The notes under the pieces were generated by a model that was not told the origin of the DNA, did no database searches, and saw only the letters and a list, made by a program, of their open reading frames with translations. From Bacteroidetes bacterium 37-13 (GTDB lineage: Bacteria > Bacteroidota > Bacteroidia > Chitinophagales > LD1), in assembly GCA_001897535.1 (NCBI GenBank), contig MKTC01000043.1:1-33662 (forward strand): a DNA stretch of 33,662 bases, written 5' to 3'. The position numbers were made by a program, and so were the translations under genes. This document shows positions 25,739 through 33,539 of the stretch, in pieces. Within the stretch, counting starts at the first letter, position 1, and each line of letters starts with the position of its first letter.

Positions 25739-26309
25739 ATGAAAAAAACTATTCCAAACATTAGTAGTAGTACTTGTTACCACAAGTGTAATCGGCATTT
25801 CTTCTTGTAACAAAGAACTTGATGTGCTTTACAACATGCCGGACTATGAATTTTGTATTCCTGCATAAACATATTCTTCGAGCACAGGATTGGTGCAATA
25901 TTTTCCTCTTGATAAAGATTTAATTAAAAAGGCCTTTGATGCTGCTTCTGCAGACTTTTCTGAGGGCAAAATTACTTCTGCAAAAATTACAGGCATTACC
26001 CTTAAAACAAGCGAAACAAAAAAACCAGTATTAAATGGATTAAATACGGTAGCAAAAGGTGTACAAGGATATATTGTTAATTCACACTCGAGCGCTCTTG
26101 ATGATAAAAGTATGGTGGCTTCTACAAACACAAATATTCCTACAAGTGCAACAGAGATAGAACTCTCAGTTAGTGGTATTGATTTAACCAGCCTACTTGC
26201 AAGTTCCGACACTACATATCTTGCTTTAAAAGTGTAGAACGTAGATAATTCTCCTGCTGCTTGTGTAAAGCTAACTAAAGGAGTAATTAAATTTAATGTG
26301 AAGAAATAA
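25739..26309 (+). pseudogene. Decayed lipoprotein gene: one frameshift and two in-frame stops
   Basis: Reads as a lipoprotein of about 190 residues once three lesions are bridged. (1) Seven A follow the ATG at 25739; with six, the frame gives MKKLFQTLVVVLVTTSVIGISSC, a lipoprotein signal with Cys. (2) TAA at 25866-25868 after YEFCIPA. (3) TAG at 26235-26237 after LALKV, beyond which the same frame continues NVDNSPAACVKLTKGVIKFNVKK to a TAA at 26307. Between the two stops there are 122 open codons with good protein texture (PLDKDLIKKAFDAASADF). I do not recognise the family. It lies between the DUF5777 and E1 genes. Confidence 0.75.
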
Positions 26310-26381
26310 TACATTCAGCATCTACGGCATTCTATTACTAACAATGTAGTGGTATGCGTCTATAACATTTGCCAAATGAAA

Positions 26382-26411
26382 TTTGGATAATAAAAATCTG
26401 AGTTTTATTTG
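26382..26411 (+). promoter_or_regulatory. Candidate promoter of the E1 fusion gene
   Basis: TTTG at 26382-26385 and TTTATTTG at 26404-26411 (one mismatch to TAnnTTTG) with an 18-base spacer. It would start transcription only a few bases before the ATG at 26425, giving a very short leader. Confidence 0.4.
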
Positions 26412-26424
26412 GCATGTTTGCTAA

Positions 26425-28515
26425 ATGGCAGAAATTGAAGCAACTACAGCGACAACTACTTCAACAGAAACTTATGTAAGGGCATTTCGGTTAATGGCAA
26501 CTGCCAAAGCCATGGCCGAATTATTTGAAGAACGAAAAGACATTTGTGCAAAATATGTTCATGCTACTTCGCGCGGACACGAAGCCATTCAGTTAGCTAC
26601 GGCACTTCAGTTAAAGCCGCAAGATTTTGTTTTTCCATACTACCGCGATGATGCTATGCTGCTCGGCATGGGATTTTCGCCTTTCGATTTAATGCTTCAG
26701 CTTTTGGCAAAAGGTACCGATTATTTTAGTGGAGGAAAAACCTATTATGCTCATCCTTCTTCAAACAGAAGCGACTTGCCAAAAATTCCACATCAAAGTT
26801 CAGCCACAGGAATGCAGGCAATTCCTGCCACCGGAACAGCACAAGGCTTGCAATACAAAGAGTTTCATAATTTAGAAAAATTTGATCGGGGCGAAGAACC
26901 AATAGTAGTCTGTTCTTTGGGCGATGGCTCCATTACAGAAGGTGAGGTGAGTGAAGCTTTCCAAATGGCAGTTTTGCACCAATATCCAATTATTTATTTG
27001 GTACAAGACAACGAATGGGATATTTCAGCGCATTCATCAGAAATTCGCGCGCAAGATGCTCCGGATTTTGCCAAAGGTTTTAAAGGACTTCGGGTAAAAA
27101 GCATAAACGGAACAAACTTTAAAGAGTGTTTGCAAACACTTCAAGAAGTAGTAGCAACTGTGCGAGAAGATAGAAAACCGTATATGGTTCATGCAAAAGT
27201 TCCGTTGCTAAATCACCACACTTCGGGTGTGCGAAAAGAATGGTACCGCCCAAAAGAAAACTTAGAAGCCGATGCCAAGCGCGATCCATATCGTTGGTTG
27301 CGACTTTTTATACAAAGTGTAGGAAAAACAGAAGATGAAATTGTAGCAATAGAGAACGAAACAAAGCAGTTTGTTGCCGCAGAATTTGAACGCGCTTTGC
27401 AAGAGCCGGATCCAACTCCTGAAAGCTTAACGCAACATATTTTTGCTCCAGAAAATATTTTAAACGAAGAAGGAAACCGAAAGCCCGAAGGCGCAGAAAC
27501 GGTGGTGATGGTTGATGCTGCGCTCCATGCAGTTGATGAAATTTTGCGTAAGCACCCGGAAGCATTGCTCTATGGGCAAGATGTGGGTGGTGAACTCGGA
27601 GGTGTTTTTCGCGAAGCGGCTTTATTGGCAAAAAAATATGGAGAAGATCGTGTTTTTAATACGCCAATTCAGGAAGCATATATTGTTGGAAGTACTGTAG
27701 GAATGAGTGCCACAGGCTGTAAGCCAATAGTTGAAATTCAGTTTGCAGATTATATTTTTCCGGGGCTTAACCAACTTTTTACAGAAGTTAGCCGTTCGTG
27801 TTATTTAAGCAATGGCAAATTTCCTGTAAGTGCTGTGTATCGCATTCCCATTGGTGCTTACGGTAGTGGTGGCCCTTATCACTCATCGAGTGTAGAGAGC
27901 GTGGTGCTGCAACTCAAAGGCATAAAAATTGCTTATCCGAGCAATGCTGCCGATATGAAAGGACTTTTAAAAGCTTCTTTTTACGACTCAAATCCGGTAG
28001 TGATTTTTGAACATAAAGGTTTGTATTGGAGCAAAGTTCCGGGTACGCAAGAAGCCAAAACGCCCGAGCCTGATGAAAACTATATTATTCCTTTTGGCAA
28101 AGCCAGAGTGGCTTTAGAGGCCGAAAAAGAAAAAGTGGAAAGCGGAGAAACATTAGTGGTAATCACTTATGGAATGGGCGTTCATTGGGCGCTAAATGCT
28201 TCAAAAGATTTTGTTGGGCAAATTGAAATTATTGATTTGCGCACCTTAAATCCTTTGGATAACGAAGCTATAGAACAAGCTGTAAAAAAACACGGCAAAG
28301 TGATTGTGCTTACTGAAGAAACTATTACACATTCTTTTGCCGAAGCTCTTGCGGGTAGAATTTCATCTCAGTATTTTGAAAACTTAGATGCGCCTGTAAA
28401 AATTATTGGCTCAATAAATACACCTGCAATACCGCTAAACAGTACGCTTGAAAAAGCTATGCTGCCAAATGTAGAAATAGTAAAAAATGCAATGCAAAAT
28501 TTATTAGCATGGTAA
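26425..28515 (+). CDS. Fused alpha-beta E1 component of a 2-oxoacid (branched-chain type) dehydrogenase
   Basis: A 696-residue fusion of the two E1 subunits. Residues 15-340 are the alpha part with the thiamine diphosphate motif GDGSITEGE (166-174) ending at Asn196 (VQDNEWDIS) and the phosphorylation-loop-like HHTSGVRKEWYRP. Residues 358-696 are the beta part (LLYGQDVGGELGGVFREAALLAKKYG, NTPIQEAYIVGSTVGMS, IEIIDLRTLNPLDNEAIEQAVKKHGKVIVLTEE). It decarboxylates a 2-oxoacid and passes the acyl group to lipoyl-E2. Sequence texture favours the branched-chain 2-oxoacid type (BkdA plus BkdB), but pyruvate cannot be excluded. Fused E1 is common in Bacteroidota. E2 and E3 are not in the window. lptC follows 47 bp downstream. 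Confidence 0.93.
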   Translation: MAEIEATTATTTSTETYVRAFRLMATAKAMAELFEERKDICAKYVHATSRGHEAIQLATALQLKPQDFVFPYYRDDAMLLGMGFSPFDLMLQLLAKGTDYFSGGKTYYAHPSSNRSDLPKIPHQSSATGMQAIPATGTAQGLQYKEFHNLEKFDRGEEPIVVCSLGDGSITEGEVSEAFQMAVLHQYPIIYLVQDNEWDISAHSSEIRAQDAPDFAKGFKGLRVKSINGTNFKECLQTLQEVVATVREDRKPYMVHAKVPLLNHHTSGVRKEWYRPKENLEADAKRDPYRWLRLFIQSVGKTEDEIVAIENETKQFVAAEFERALQEPDPTPESLTQHIFAPENILNEEGNRKPEGAETVVMVDAALHAVDEILRKHPEALLYGQDVGGELGGVFREAALLAKKYGEDRVFNTPIQEAYIVGSTVGMSATGCKPIVEIQFADYIFPGLNQLFTEVSRSCYLSNGKFPVSAVYRIPIGAYGSGGPYHSSSVESVVLQLKGIKIAYPSNAADMKGLLKASFYDSNPVVIFEHKGLYWSKVPGTQEAKTPEPDENYIIPFGKARVALEAEKEKVESGETLVVITYGMGVHWALNASKDFVGQIEIIDLRTLNPLDNEAIEQAVKKHGKVIVLTEETITHSFAEALAGRISSQYFENLDAPVKIIGSINTPAIPLNSTLEKAMLPNVEIVKNAMQNLLAW

Positions 28516-28562
28516 GGCAAAAACCGTATCCATTTTGTTTGAATTTTTTTTCTGCTTTTCAA

Positions 28563-29111
28563 ATGAAAGCACTACTGATTTTATGTGTTACGGCTACATT
28601 GCTTTCACTTTTTTCTTCTTGTAAAAACGATGTTGATGAAGCTAAAAAAATTACCCTGCGCACCAATACCAATATTGAAAAAGCGACCAATATTGAAATT
28701 GTTTTTTCAGAGCAAGGAGTAAGCCAAATTGTTGCCAATGCACCGGAGTTGTTGCGCTATGCAGTTGAAAAGCCTTACATGGAATTTCCGAAAGGAATAG
28801 TGCTTAAATTTTACAGTAACAAAAAAGTTGAAAGCACCATGACTGCAAATTACGCTATTGCACAAGAAGGCGACAAAAGAATGGTGGCGCGAAATAATGT
28901 GGTAGTGATAAACAACAAAGGTGAAACGCTAAATACCGAAGAACTTATTTGGGACGAAGCGCAAGAAATAATCTACAGTAATGCTTTCGTGAAAATTTCT
29001 ACCAAAGATGAAATAATTATGGGCACCGGAATGACCGCCAACCAAAACTTTACCAACTATGTGATTAAGAATATTTCAGGCATTATTAAAGTGAAGCAAA
29101 CTGAATTGTGA
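28563..29111 (+). CDS. lptC: LptC-type lipopolysaccharide export lipoprotein
   Basis: A 182-residue lipoprotein from the ATG at 28563; the frame is open back to 28509 but the signal MKALLILCVTATLLSLFSSC begins here, with Cys20 as lipidation site. The mature part (SEQGVSQIVANAPELLRYAVEKPYMEFPKGIVLKFYSNKKVE ... YAIAQEGDKRMVARNNVVVINNKGETLNTEEL) matches the LptC/OstA-like beta-jellyroll of Bacteroidota, which bridges the LptBFG pump to LptA in moving LPS across the periplasm. Bacteroidota versions are lipoproteins where enterobacterial LptC has a membrane anchor. Its TGA stop overlaps the next ATG, so translation of the methylase gene is probably coupled. Confidence 0.87.
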   Translation: MKALLILCVTATLLSLFSSCKNDVDEAKKITLRTNTNIEKATNIEIVFSEQGVSQIVANAPELLRYAVEKPYMEFPKGIVLKFYSNKKVESTMTANYAIAQEGDKRMVARNNVVVINNKGETLNTEELIWDEAQEIIYSNAFVKISTKDEIIMGTGMTANQNFTNYVIKNISGIIKVKQTEL

Positions 29112-29818
29112 TGGCAAAAGGAAAACTCTATTTAATTCCCTGTTTATTGGGCGGTGAAGACACTTCAATTTTGCCCGATTACAACAAAAACTTACTTGTA
29201 GAAATTTCGGTATTTGCAGTAGAAAATTTGCGCAGCGCACGAAGGTTTTTGCGCAGTGTTGGCTATTCAAAAAACTTCGATACCGAAGTGCTTTTTTTTG
29301 AGTTTGATAAACATCAATCATCGCAACAATTTCAACAAGTTATTGCTGCGCTTAACAATGGAAAAAATGTTGGAATTATTAGCGAAGCAGGAAATCCTTG
29401 CATTGCCGATCCCGGTTTTGAATTGGTAGCCAAAGCGCATCGCCAAAAAATTGAAGTTGTGCCGCTGGTAGGACCAAGTTCCATTTTGCTAGCTTTAATT
29501 GCATCGGGCTTTAACGGACAAAATTTTTGTTTTCACGGTTATTTGCCAATAGAAAATACTGATAGAAATAAGAAGCTAAAACAAATTGAAAACGAGAGTT
29601 TAAAAAGCGGAAGCACTCAAATTTTCATGGAAACGCCTTACCGAAATCAAAAACTATTTGAGCAAATTTTACAACAGTTTCAAGCTGAAACAAAACTGTG
29701 TGTTGCAGCAGATATTACTTTGCCAACACAATACATTTCCACCCAAAGTATAGCTGCTTGGAAAAAAGAAAATGTAAATCTGCACAAACGCTATGTGATG
29801 TTTGTGGTTGGAAAATAA
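29111..29818 (+). CDS. RsmI-like tetrapyrrole-methylase-family SAM methyltransferase
   Basis: A 235-residue SAM-dependent methyltransferase of the tetrapyrrole-methylase fold. Landmarks: GKLYLIPCLLG at the start (RsmI has YLVATPIGN there), VGIISEAGNPCIADPGFELV (RsmI VALISDAGTPLISDPG), VVPLVGPSSILLALIASGFNG, and TQIFMETPYRN near the end of the core. RsmI 2'-O-methylates C1402 of 16S rRNA. This is the shorter, diverged Bacteroidota paralogue, so the RNA target is not certain. The start is the ATG overlapping the lptC stop (TGATG); a GTG one codon upstream is less likely. Confidence 0.85.
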   Translation: MAKGKLYLIPCLLGGEDTSILPDYNKNLLVEISVFAVENLRSARRFLRSVGYSKNFDTEVLFFEFDKHQSSQQFQQVIAALNNGKNVGIISEAGNPCIADPGFELVAKAHRQKIEVVPLVGPSSILLALIASGFNGQNFCFHGYLPIENTDRNKKLKQIENESLKSGSTQIFMETPYRNQKLFEQILQQFQAETKLCVAADITLPTQYISTQSIAAWKKENVNLHKRYVMFVVGK

Positions 29819-29832
29819 ATTGGATGATTTTT

Positions 29833-31101
29833 TTACTTGCGCACAAGCAATTCTTCTCTTCCCGGTCCGGTAGAAAGCATACTGATTGGCGTGTTCAGTT
29901 CTTTTGATAAAAAGTTCATGTAGTTGGTAAGCTGCGCAGGCAGTTCACTAAACTCTTTAAACGATTCCAAAGATTGCTGCCAACCTTCCACACTTTTGTA
30001 AACAGGAGTTATTTGCTTGCCAATCATATCAAAAGGAATTTCCTGCATCTGTTTACCATCAATTTCGTAAGCAGTGCAAACATCAATTTGTTCAAAGTTA
30101 TTTAGCACATCAGCTTTGGTTATTGCAATTTGCGTAACACCGTTTATCATACAAGCATAGTGCATGGCAGGCAAATCGAACCAACCACATCTGCGCGGTC
30201 TGCCGGTGGTAGCACCAAATTCATTTCCTTGTGAACGAATTTTGTCGCCAACCGCATCGTGCAATTCGGTAGGAAACGGTCCGCCACCCACACGCGTGCA
30301 ATACGCTTTTGCAATGCCTATAACTTCGCGTACTTTAGATGGAGCAATGCCCAATCCGTTGCAAGCAGCAGCAGTTACTGTGTTTGATGAAGTAACGAAA
30401 GGATAAGTGCCAAAATCTATATCGAGCATTGTTCCTTGTGCGCCTTCTGCCAATATTTTTTTATCGGAGCGCAATGCATTATTCAAATAATATTCTGCAT
30501 CAATAAATTGCAAACTGCTTAGTTGTTCAATGCTTTCAAACCATTGCGCTTCAATTTCCTTTAAAGAAAAATCGAAGTTGTAAAGTGTAAGCAAATGCAA
30601 ATGCTTATCGCGAATTTTTTCGTAGCGCTGGCGGAAATCTTTTTCAAGCATATCGCCAATGCGCAAACCGTTTCTTCCGGTTTTGTCCATGTAGGTTGGT
30701 CCAATGCCGCGCAAAGTAGAACCAATTTTTTCTGCACCTTTTGCAGCTTCAGAAGCGGCATCTAAAATTTTATGCGTAGGCAAAATTAAGTGCGCACGTT
30801 TCGATATCAATAAATGTTTTTTTACTTCAACTCCTTTAGCTTCTAATTGGTTTATTTCCTTAAGTAAAGTTGTTGGGTCTATTACCACGCCATTGCCAAT
30901 CACGTTCATAATTCCGGGTTTCAAAATGCCGCTTGGAATAGTATGAAGTACCGTTTTTACCCCGTCAATCACTAAAGTGTGCCCTGCATTTGGTCCACCT
31001 TGAAAGCGGGCAATAATATCATACTTATCTGCTAAGTAATCTACAATTTTTCCTTTCCCTTCATCGCCCCATTGAAGTCCTAATAGAATGTCTGTGTACA
31101 T
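29833..31101 (-). CDS. purA: Adenylosuccinate synthetase
   Basis: Joins IMP and aspartate using GTP, the first committed step to AMP. 422 residues from the ATG at 31101; the frame extends to 31137 but the family starts at MYTDILLGLQWGDEGKGK. Active-site Asp13 and His41 (GGPNAGHTL) sit at the E. coli numbering. Other signatures are STLRGIGPTYMDKTGRNGLR, GAQGTMLDIDFGTYPFVTSS, RVGGGPFPTEL and GRPRRCGWFDLPAM. The C-terminus ends STGPGREELLVR, the normal family end. It is convergent with the RsmI-like gene (14 bp apart) and in the same orientation as the STAS gene upstream. Confidence 0.97.
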   Translation of the reverse strand: MYTDILLGLQWGDEGKGKIVDYLADKYDIIARFQGGPNAGHTLVIDGVKTVLHTIPSGILKPGIMNVIGNGVVIDPTTLLKEINQLEAKGVEVKKHLLISKRAHLILPTHKILDAASEAAKGAEKIGSTLRGIGPTYMDKTGRNGLRIGDMLEKDFRQRYEKIRDKHLHLLTLYNFDFSLKEIEAQWFESIEQLSSLQFIDAEYYLNNALRSDKKILAEGAQGTMLDIDFGTYPFVTSSNTVTAAACNGLGIAPSKVREVIGIAKAYCTRVGGGPFPTELHDAVGDKIRSQGNEFGATTGRPRRCGWFDLPAMHYACMINGVTQIAITKADVLNNFEQIDVCTAYEIDGKQMQEIPFDMIGKQITPVYKSVEGWQQSLESFKEFSELPAQLTNYMNFLSKELNTPISMLSTGPGREELLVRK

Positions 31102-31277
31102 TTTAAATATTACAAGTTGAAAGTTGCAATCGGCCATTATTCACTATTGCAGCACACAAAAACTCAACAACTTTATGGCGCAAATAGATAGAGAACAGCA
31201 TAAAACAACGCATTTAATTAAATAAAAACAGCGCAGCAATTTACACTACCGCGCTGAAAAAGTTGCAAATATAAAAT

Positions 31278-31622
31278 TTAAGCGCTTTTGAGAAAATCTA
31301 AACCCGAAGCTTCGCTTTCGTGCACATTAAAAATGTCTTTCAGCTTTGTCATCACTAAAAGCTTATTCATTTGCTCGGGCACATTGGTAAGCGTGAGTTC
31401 TCCTCCGGCATTACGTGTTTTGGTAAGTGCTGTAAGCAACATGCCAAGCCCTGTTGAATTGATAAATTTCAATTCAGCCAAGTTGAACAATACCTTGTTG
31501 TGGCCTGCTTCTAAATTGTTTCTTAATGTTTCCATAACAGGCTCGTTGGCATGTTCTCCCAATAAATTTCCATTCAAGTAAAACACTAATACGCCTTGTT
31601 TTTGTTCAGTTTTTATATCCAT
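31278..31622 (-). CDS. STAS-domain anti-sigma-factor antagonist-like protein
   Basis: A 114-residue single STAS domain. The phosphorylation site region reads FINSTGLGML, so Ser56 aligns with the Ser phosphorylated in SpoIIAA and RsbV (DSSG/DSTG); here the Asp before it is Asn. In the family, the unphosphorylated form binds an anti-sigma kinase or another partner. No RsbW-type kinase, sigma factor or PP2C phosphatase lies nearby, so the partner is encoded elsewhere. In Bacteroidota such orphan STAS proteins often go with SpoIIE-type phosphatases. It is monocistronic on the minus strand, 176 bp upstream of purA. Confidence 0.88.
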   Translation of the reverse strand: MDIKTEQKQGVLVFYLNGNLLGEHANEPVMETLRNNLEAGHNKVLFNLAELKFINSTGLGMLLTALTKTRNAGGELTLTNVPEQMNKLLVMTKLKDIFNVHESEASGLDFLKSA

Positions 31623-31782
31623 AATTTGTGCGGAATAAAGATTAAATTTTTCGCAATGAAAGTAGTTATTTGTTCAAGATTTGCAAGAGTAAGAAATTAA
31701 CACACATCTTCTCCAAATAACTTAAGATGAATAGTATTTCATTCACTCTAAAAAAATATTTTCTCTATTTTTTTAAATACGC

Positions 31783-31812
31783 TTGCTATAGTGCGTAGAA
31801 AAATTACTTTTG
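31783..31812 (+). promoter_or_regulatory. Bacteroidota-type promoter of the DUF2795 gene
   Basis: TTG at 31783-31785 and TACTTTTG at 31805-31812 (exact TAnnTTTG) with a 19-base spacer. The start codon follows at 31835, after an AAGGAAAGG sequence that may serve as a ribosome-binding site. Confidence 0.65.
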
Positions 31813-31834
31813 CCGCCTCAAAAAAGGAAAGGTC

Positions 31835-32056
31835 ATGTTTTGGACATTAGAATTAGCATCATATTTAGAAGACGCTCCTTGGCCCTCAACCAAAGATGAA
31901 TTGATTGATTACGCCATTCGTTCGGGCGCTCCTGTGGAAGTGATTGAAAACTTGCAAGAGCTTGAAGATGATAGCGAAATGTATGAAGGAATTGAAGATA
32001 TTTGGCCGGATTATCCAACTAAAGATGATTTCTTCTTTAACGAAGAAGAACACTAA
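31835..32056 (+). CDS. DUF2795-family small acidic protein
   Basis: A 73-residue acidic protein: FWTLELASYLEDAPWPSTKD, ELIDYAIRSGAPVEVIENLQ, then an acidic C-terminal tail (EDIWPDYPTKDDFFFNEEE). This is the very conserved Bacteroidota form of DUF2795, whose helix-turn-helix-like first half is of unknown function. The strong conservation across the phylum and its clear promoter and terminator point to a housekeeping role. The start has a good upstream purine stretch. It is monocistronic, followed by a terminator at 32093-32120. Confidence 0.9.
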   Translation: MFWTLELASYLEDAPWPSTKDELIDYAIRSGAPVEVIENLQELEDDSEMYEGIEDIWPDYPTKDDFFFNEEEH

Positions 32057-32092
32057 CATATTTACACGGAACTATTAAGTGTAAACACGAAG

Positions 32093-32120
32093 AAAGACTG
32101 CTCCTGTGGCGGTCTTTTTT
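32093..32120 (+). terminator. Rho-independent terminator after the DUF2795 gene
   Basis: AAAGACTGC (32093-32101) pairs with GCGGTCTTT (32109-32117), one G-U pair, around a 7-base loop, running into six T. Confidence 0.8.
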
Positions 32121-32147
32121 GTTTCAGAAAAAAAGCATTGTGTTTAA

Positions 32148-32300
32148 CCCAGATTCCGCAATAGATTCTTTGCTACGATAAAATACTACTTTACATCTGC
32201 TTTAACTGCTCAAAAACCATAATTCATTATGCTTTTATTGCATTTTTGCAGCTGTTTTGTATTATTTCATCTCGCTTAAATTTCTATTGCGGAATCTGGG
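32148..32300 (-). mobile_element. MITE copy B, 153 bp, target duplication TTTAA
   Basis: Second copy of the 153-bp element, inverted relative to copy A. Terminal inverted repeats are perfect over 18 bp (CCCAGATTCCGCAATAGA at 32148-32165; reverse complement at 32283-32300). The 5-bp duplication TTTAA flanks it at 32143-32147 and 32301-32305. The inside, such as AATTTAAGCGAGATG and TAGTATTTTATCGTAGC on the element's plus strand, is nearly identical to copy A and has no credible reading frame. It sits between the DUF2795 terminator and the recA promoter. The stretch 32057-32451 otherwise holds only those two signals. Confidence 0.92.
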
Positions 32301-32406
32301 TTTAAAATTGAGGAACAATTTCTCTTCAATAATTTACTCAAAAAAGCGATTGTTTTTTTGTACATTTTTATACAGCAGTAAAAAACGTTTTTACGTTTAA
32401 AAAAAT

Positions 32407-32414
32407 TAGGTTTG
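32407..32414 (+). promoter_or_regulatory. Candidate -7 promoter element of recA
   Basis: TAGGTTTG is an exact TAnnTTTG match 37 bp before the recA ATG. The -33 region is only T-rich, without a clean TTG. No LexA-like palindrome is evident between it and the gene. Confidence 0.5.
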
Positions 32415-32451
32415 TACCTCTCTATTATTAACCCTTTTCAAAAACAAAAAA

Positions 32452-33486
32452 ATGAGCAACGCAACAAACGAAAAATTAAAAGCGCTACAGCTTACGGTTG
32501 AAAAACTGGATAAGGCTTATGGCAAAGGAACTGTAATGAAATTAGGCGACTCTAAAATAGCTGCGGCAGAAATAATTTCTACCGGCTCTATCGGTTTAGA
32601 TATTGCCTTGGGAATTGGCGGCTTACCAAAAGGAAGAGTGGTTGAAATTTACGGGCCGGAAAGCTCAGGGAAAACCACTTTAGCTTTACAAGCAATTGCC
32701 AATGCACAAAAAAATGGCGGTATTGCTGCTTTTATTGATGCAGAACATGCTTTCGATAAATCTTATGCAGCCAAACTTGGAATAGACTGCGCCAACTTGT
32801 TGATTTCTCAACCCGATGATGGCGAACAAGCATTAGATATTGCAGAGCATTTAATTCGCTCCGGAGCAATAGATATTTGCGTAATTGACTCTGTGGCCGC
32901 ATTGGTTCCACGTGGTGAATTAGAAGGCGAAATGGGCGAAAGCAAAATGGGTTTGCAAGCTCGCTTAATGAGCCAAGCCTTGAGAAAACTAACCGGAACA
33001 ATTTCTAAAACCGGTTGTTGCTGTATTTTCATTAACCAGTTGCGCGATAAAATTGGTGTAATGTTTGGCAGCCCTGAAACCACTACTGGAGGAAACGCGC
33101 TTAAATTCTATTCTTCCGTGCGCTTAGATATTCGCAGAATTGGCGCTATTAAAGACAAAGAAGAAGTGATAGGAAACAGAACTAGAGTTAAAGTGGTGAA
33201 AAACAAATTAGCTCCGCCTTTCCGTTTAACCGAGTTTGATATTATGTATGGCACAGGAGTTTCAAAAAGTGGCGAAATTGTTGATATAGGAGTAGATTTG
33301 AATATTCTGCAAAAAAGTGGCTCTTGGTATAGCTACGAAGGCACAAAACTCGGCCAAGGACGCGATTCTGTAAAACAACTTTTAGAAGATAATCCCGAAA
33401 TGATGGCAGAAATTGAAGCTAAAATAAAGGCTCAACATCTTGCAGGAATTGAAGTGGTGAAAACCGAACAAGGAGGAGAAGAATAG
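32452..33486 (+). CDS. recA: RecA recombinase
   Basis: A 344-residue strand-exchange protein for homologous recombination and SOS induction. Walker A is GPESSGKTT (68-76), followed by the conserved FIDAEHAFD (catalytic Glu region), Walker [23 protein letters not shown] with the L1 loop, [37 protein letters not shown] (L2 loop and following strand), and the C-terminal domain ending at about 335. The GDS at 32-34 (VMKLGDS) is typical of the N-terminus. Full length compared with about 345-350 residues in Bacteroidota. The ATG at 32452 follows an A-rich leader without a clear Shine-Dalgarno. Confidence 0.98.
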   Translation: MSNATNEKLKALQLTVEKLDKAYGKGTVMKLGDSKIAAAEIISTGSIGLDIALGIGGLPKGRVVEIYGPESSGKTTLALQAIANAQKNGGIAAFIDAEHAFDKSYAAKLGIDCANLLISQPDDGEQALDIAEHLIRSGAIDICVIDSVAALVPRGELEGEMGESKMGLQARLMSQALRKLTGTISKTGCCCIFINQLRDKIGVMFGSPETTTGGNALKFYSSVRLDIRRIGAIKDKEEVIGNRTRVKVVKNKLAPPFRLTEFDIMYGTGVSKSGEIVDIGVDLNILQKSGSWYSYEGTKLGQGRDSVKQLLEDNPEMMAEIEAKIKAQHLAGIEVVKTEQGGEE

Positions 33487-33521
33487 TTTTTAAAATAGAT
33501 GGAAATTTTGCCGTAAAATAC

Positions 33522-33539
33522 TCCCGATAGCTATCGGGA
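33522..33539. repeat. 18-bp perfect palindrome TCCCGATAGCTATCGGGA
   Basis: A perfect palindrome 36 bp after the recA stop. From memory, similar CCCGATAGCTATCGGG palindromes recur in many Bacteroidota genomes, which would make this an interspersed REP-like unit; only one copy is in the window. No T-run follows on either strand, so it is a weak terminator at best. The rest of the window end (33540-33662) shows no supported gene. Confidence 0.6.

Noticed and set aside
14979-26309. Reassigned stop codons (alternative genetic code) explaining the in-frame TAA and TAG codons
   Set aside because: All intact genes in the window end normally at TAA, TAG or TGA, and the lipoprotein gene also has a frameshift, so decay explains the data better.
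25844-26314. 156-codon open frame on the minus strand
   Set aside because: It is antisense to the decayed lipoprotein gene, which has better protein texture and a lipoprotein signal. The minus-strand translation is rich in Phe/Val/Leu runs with no recognisable domain or start signal.
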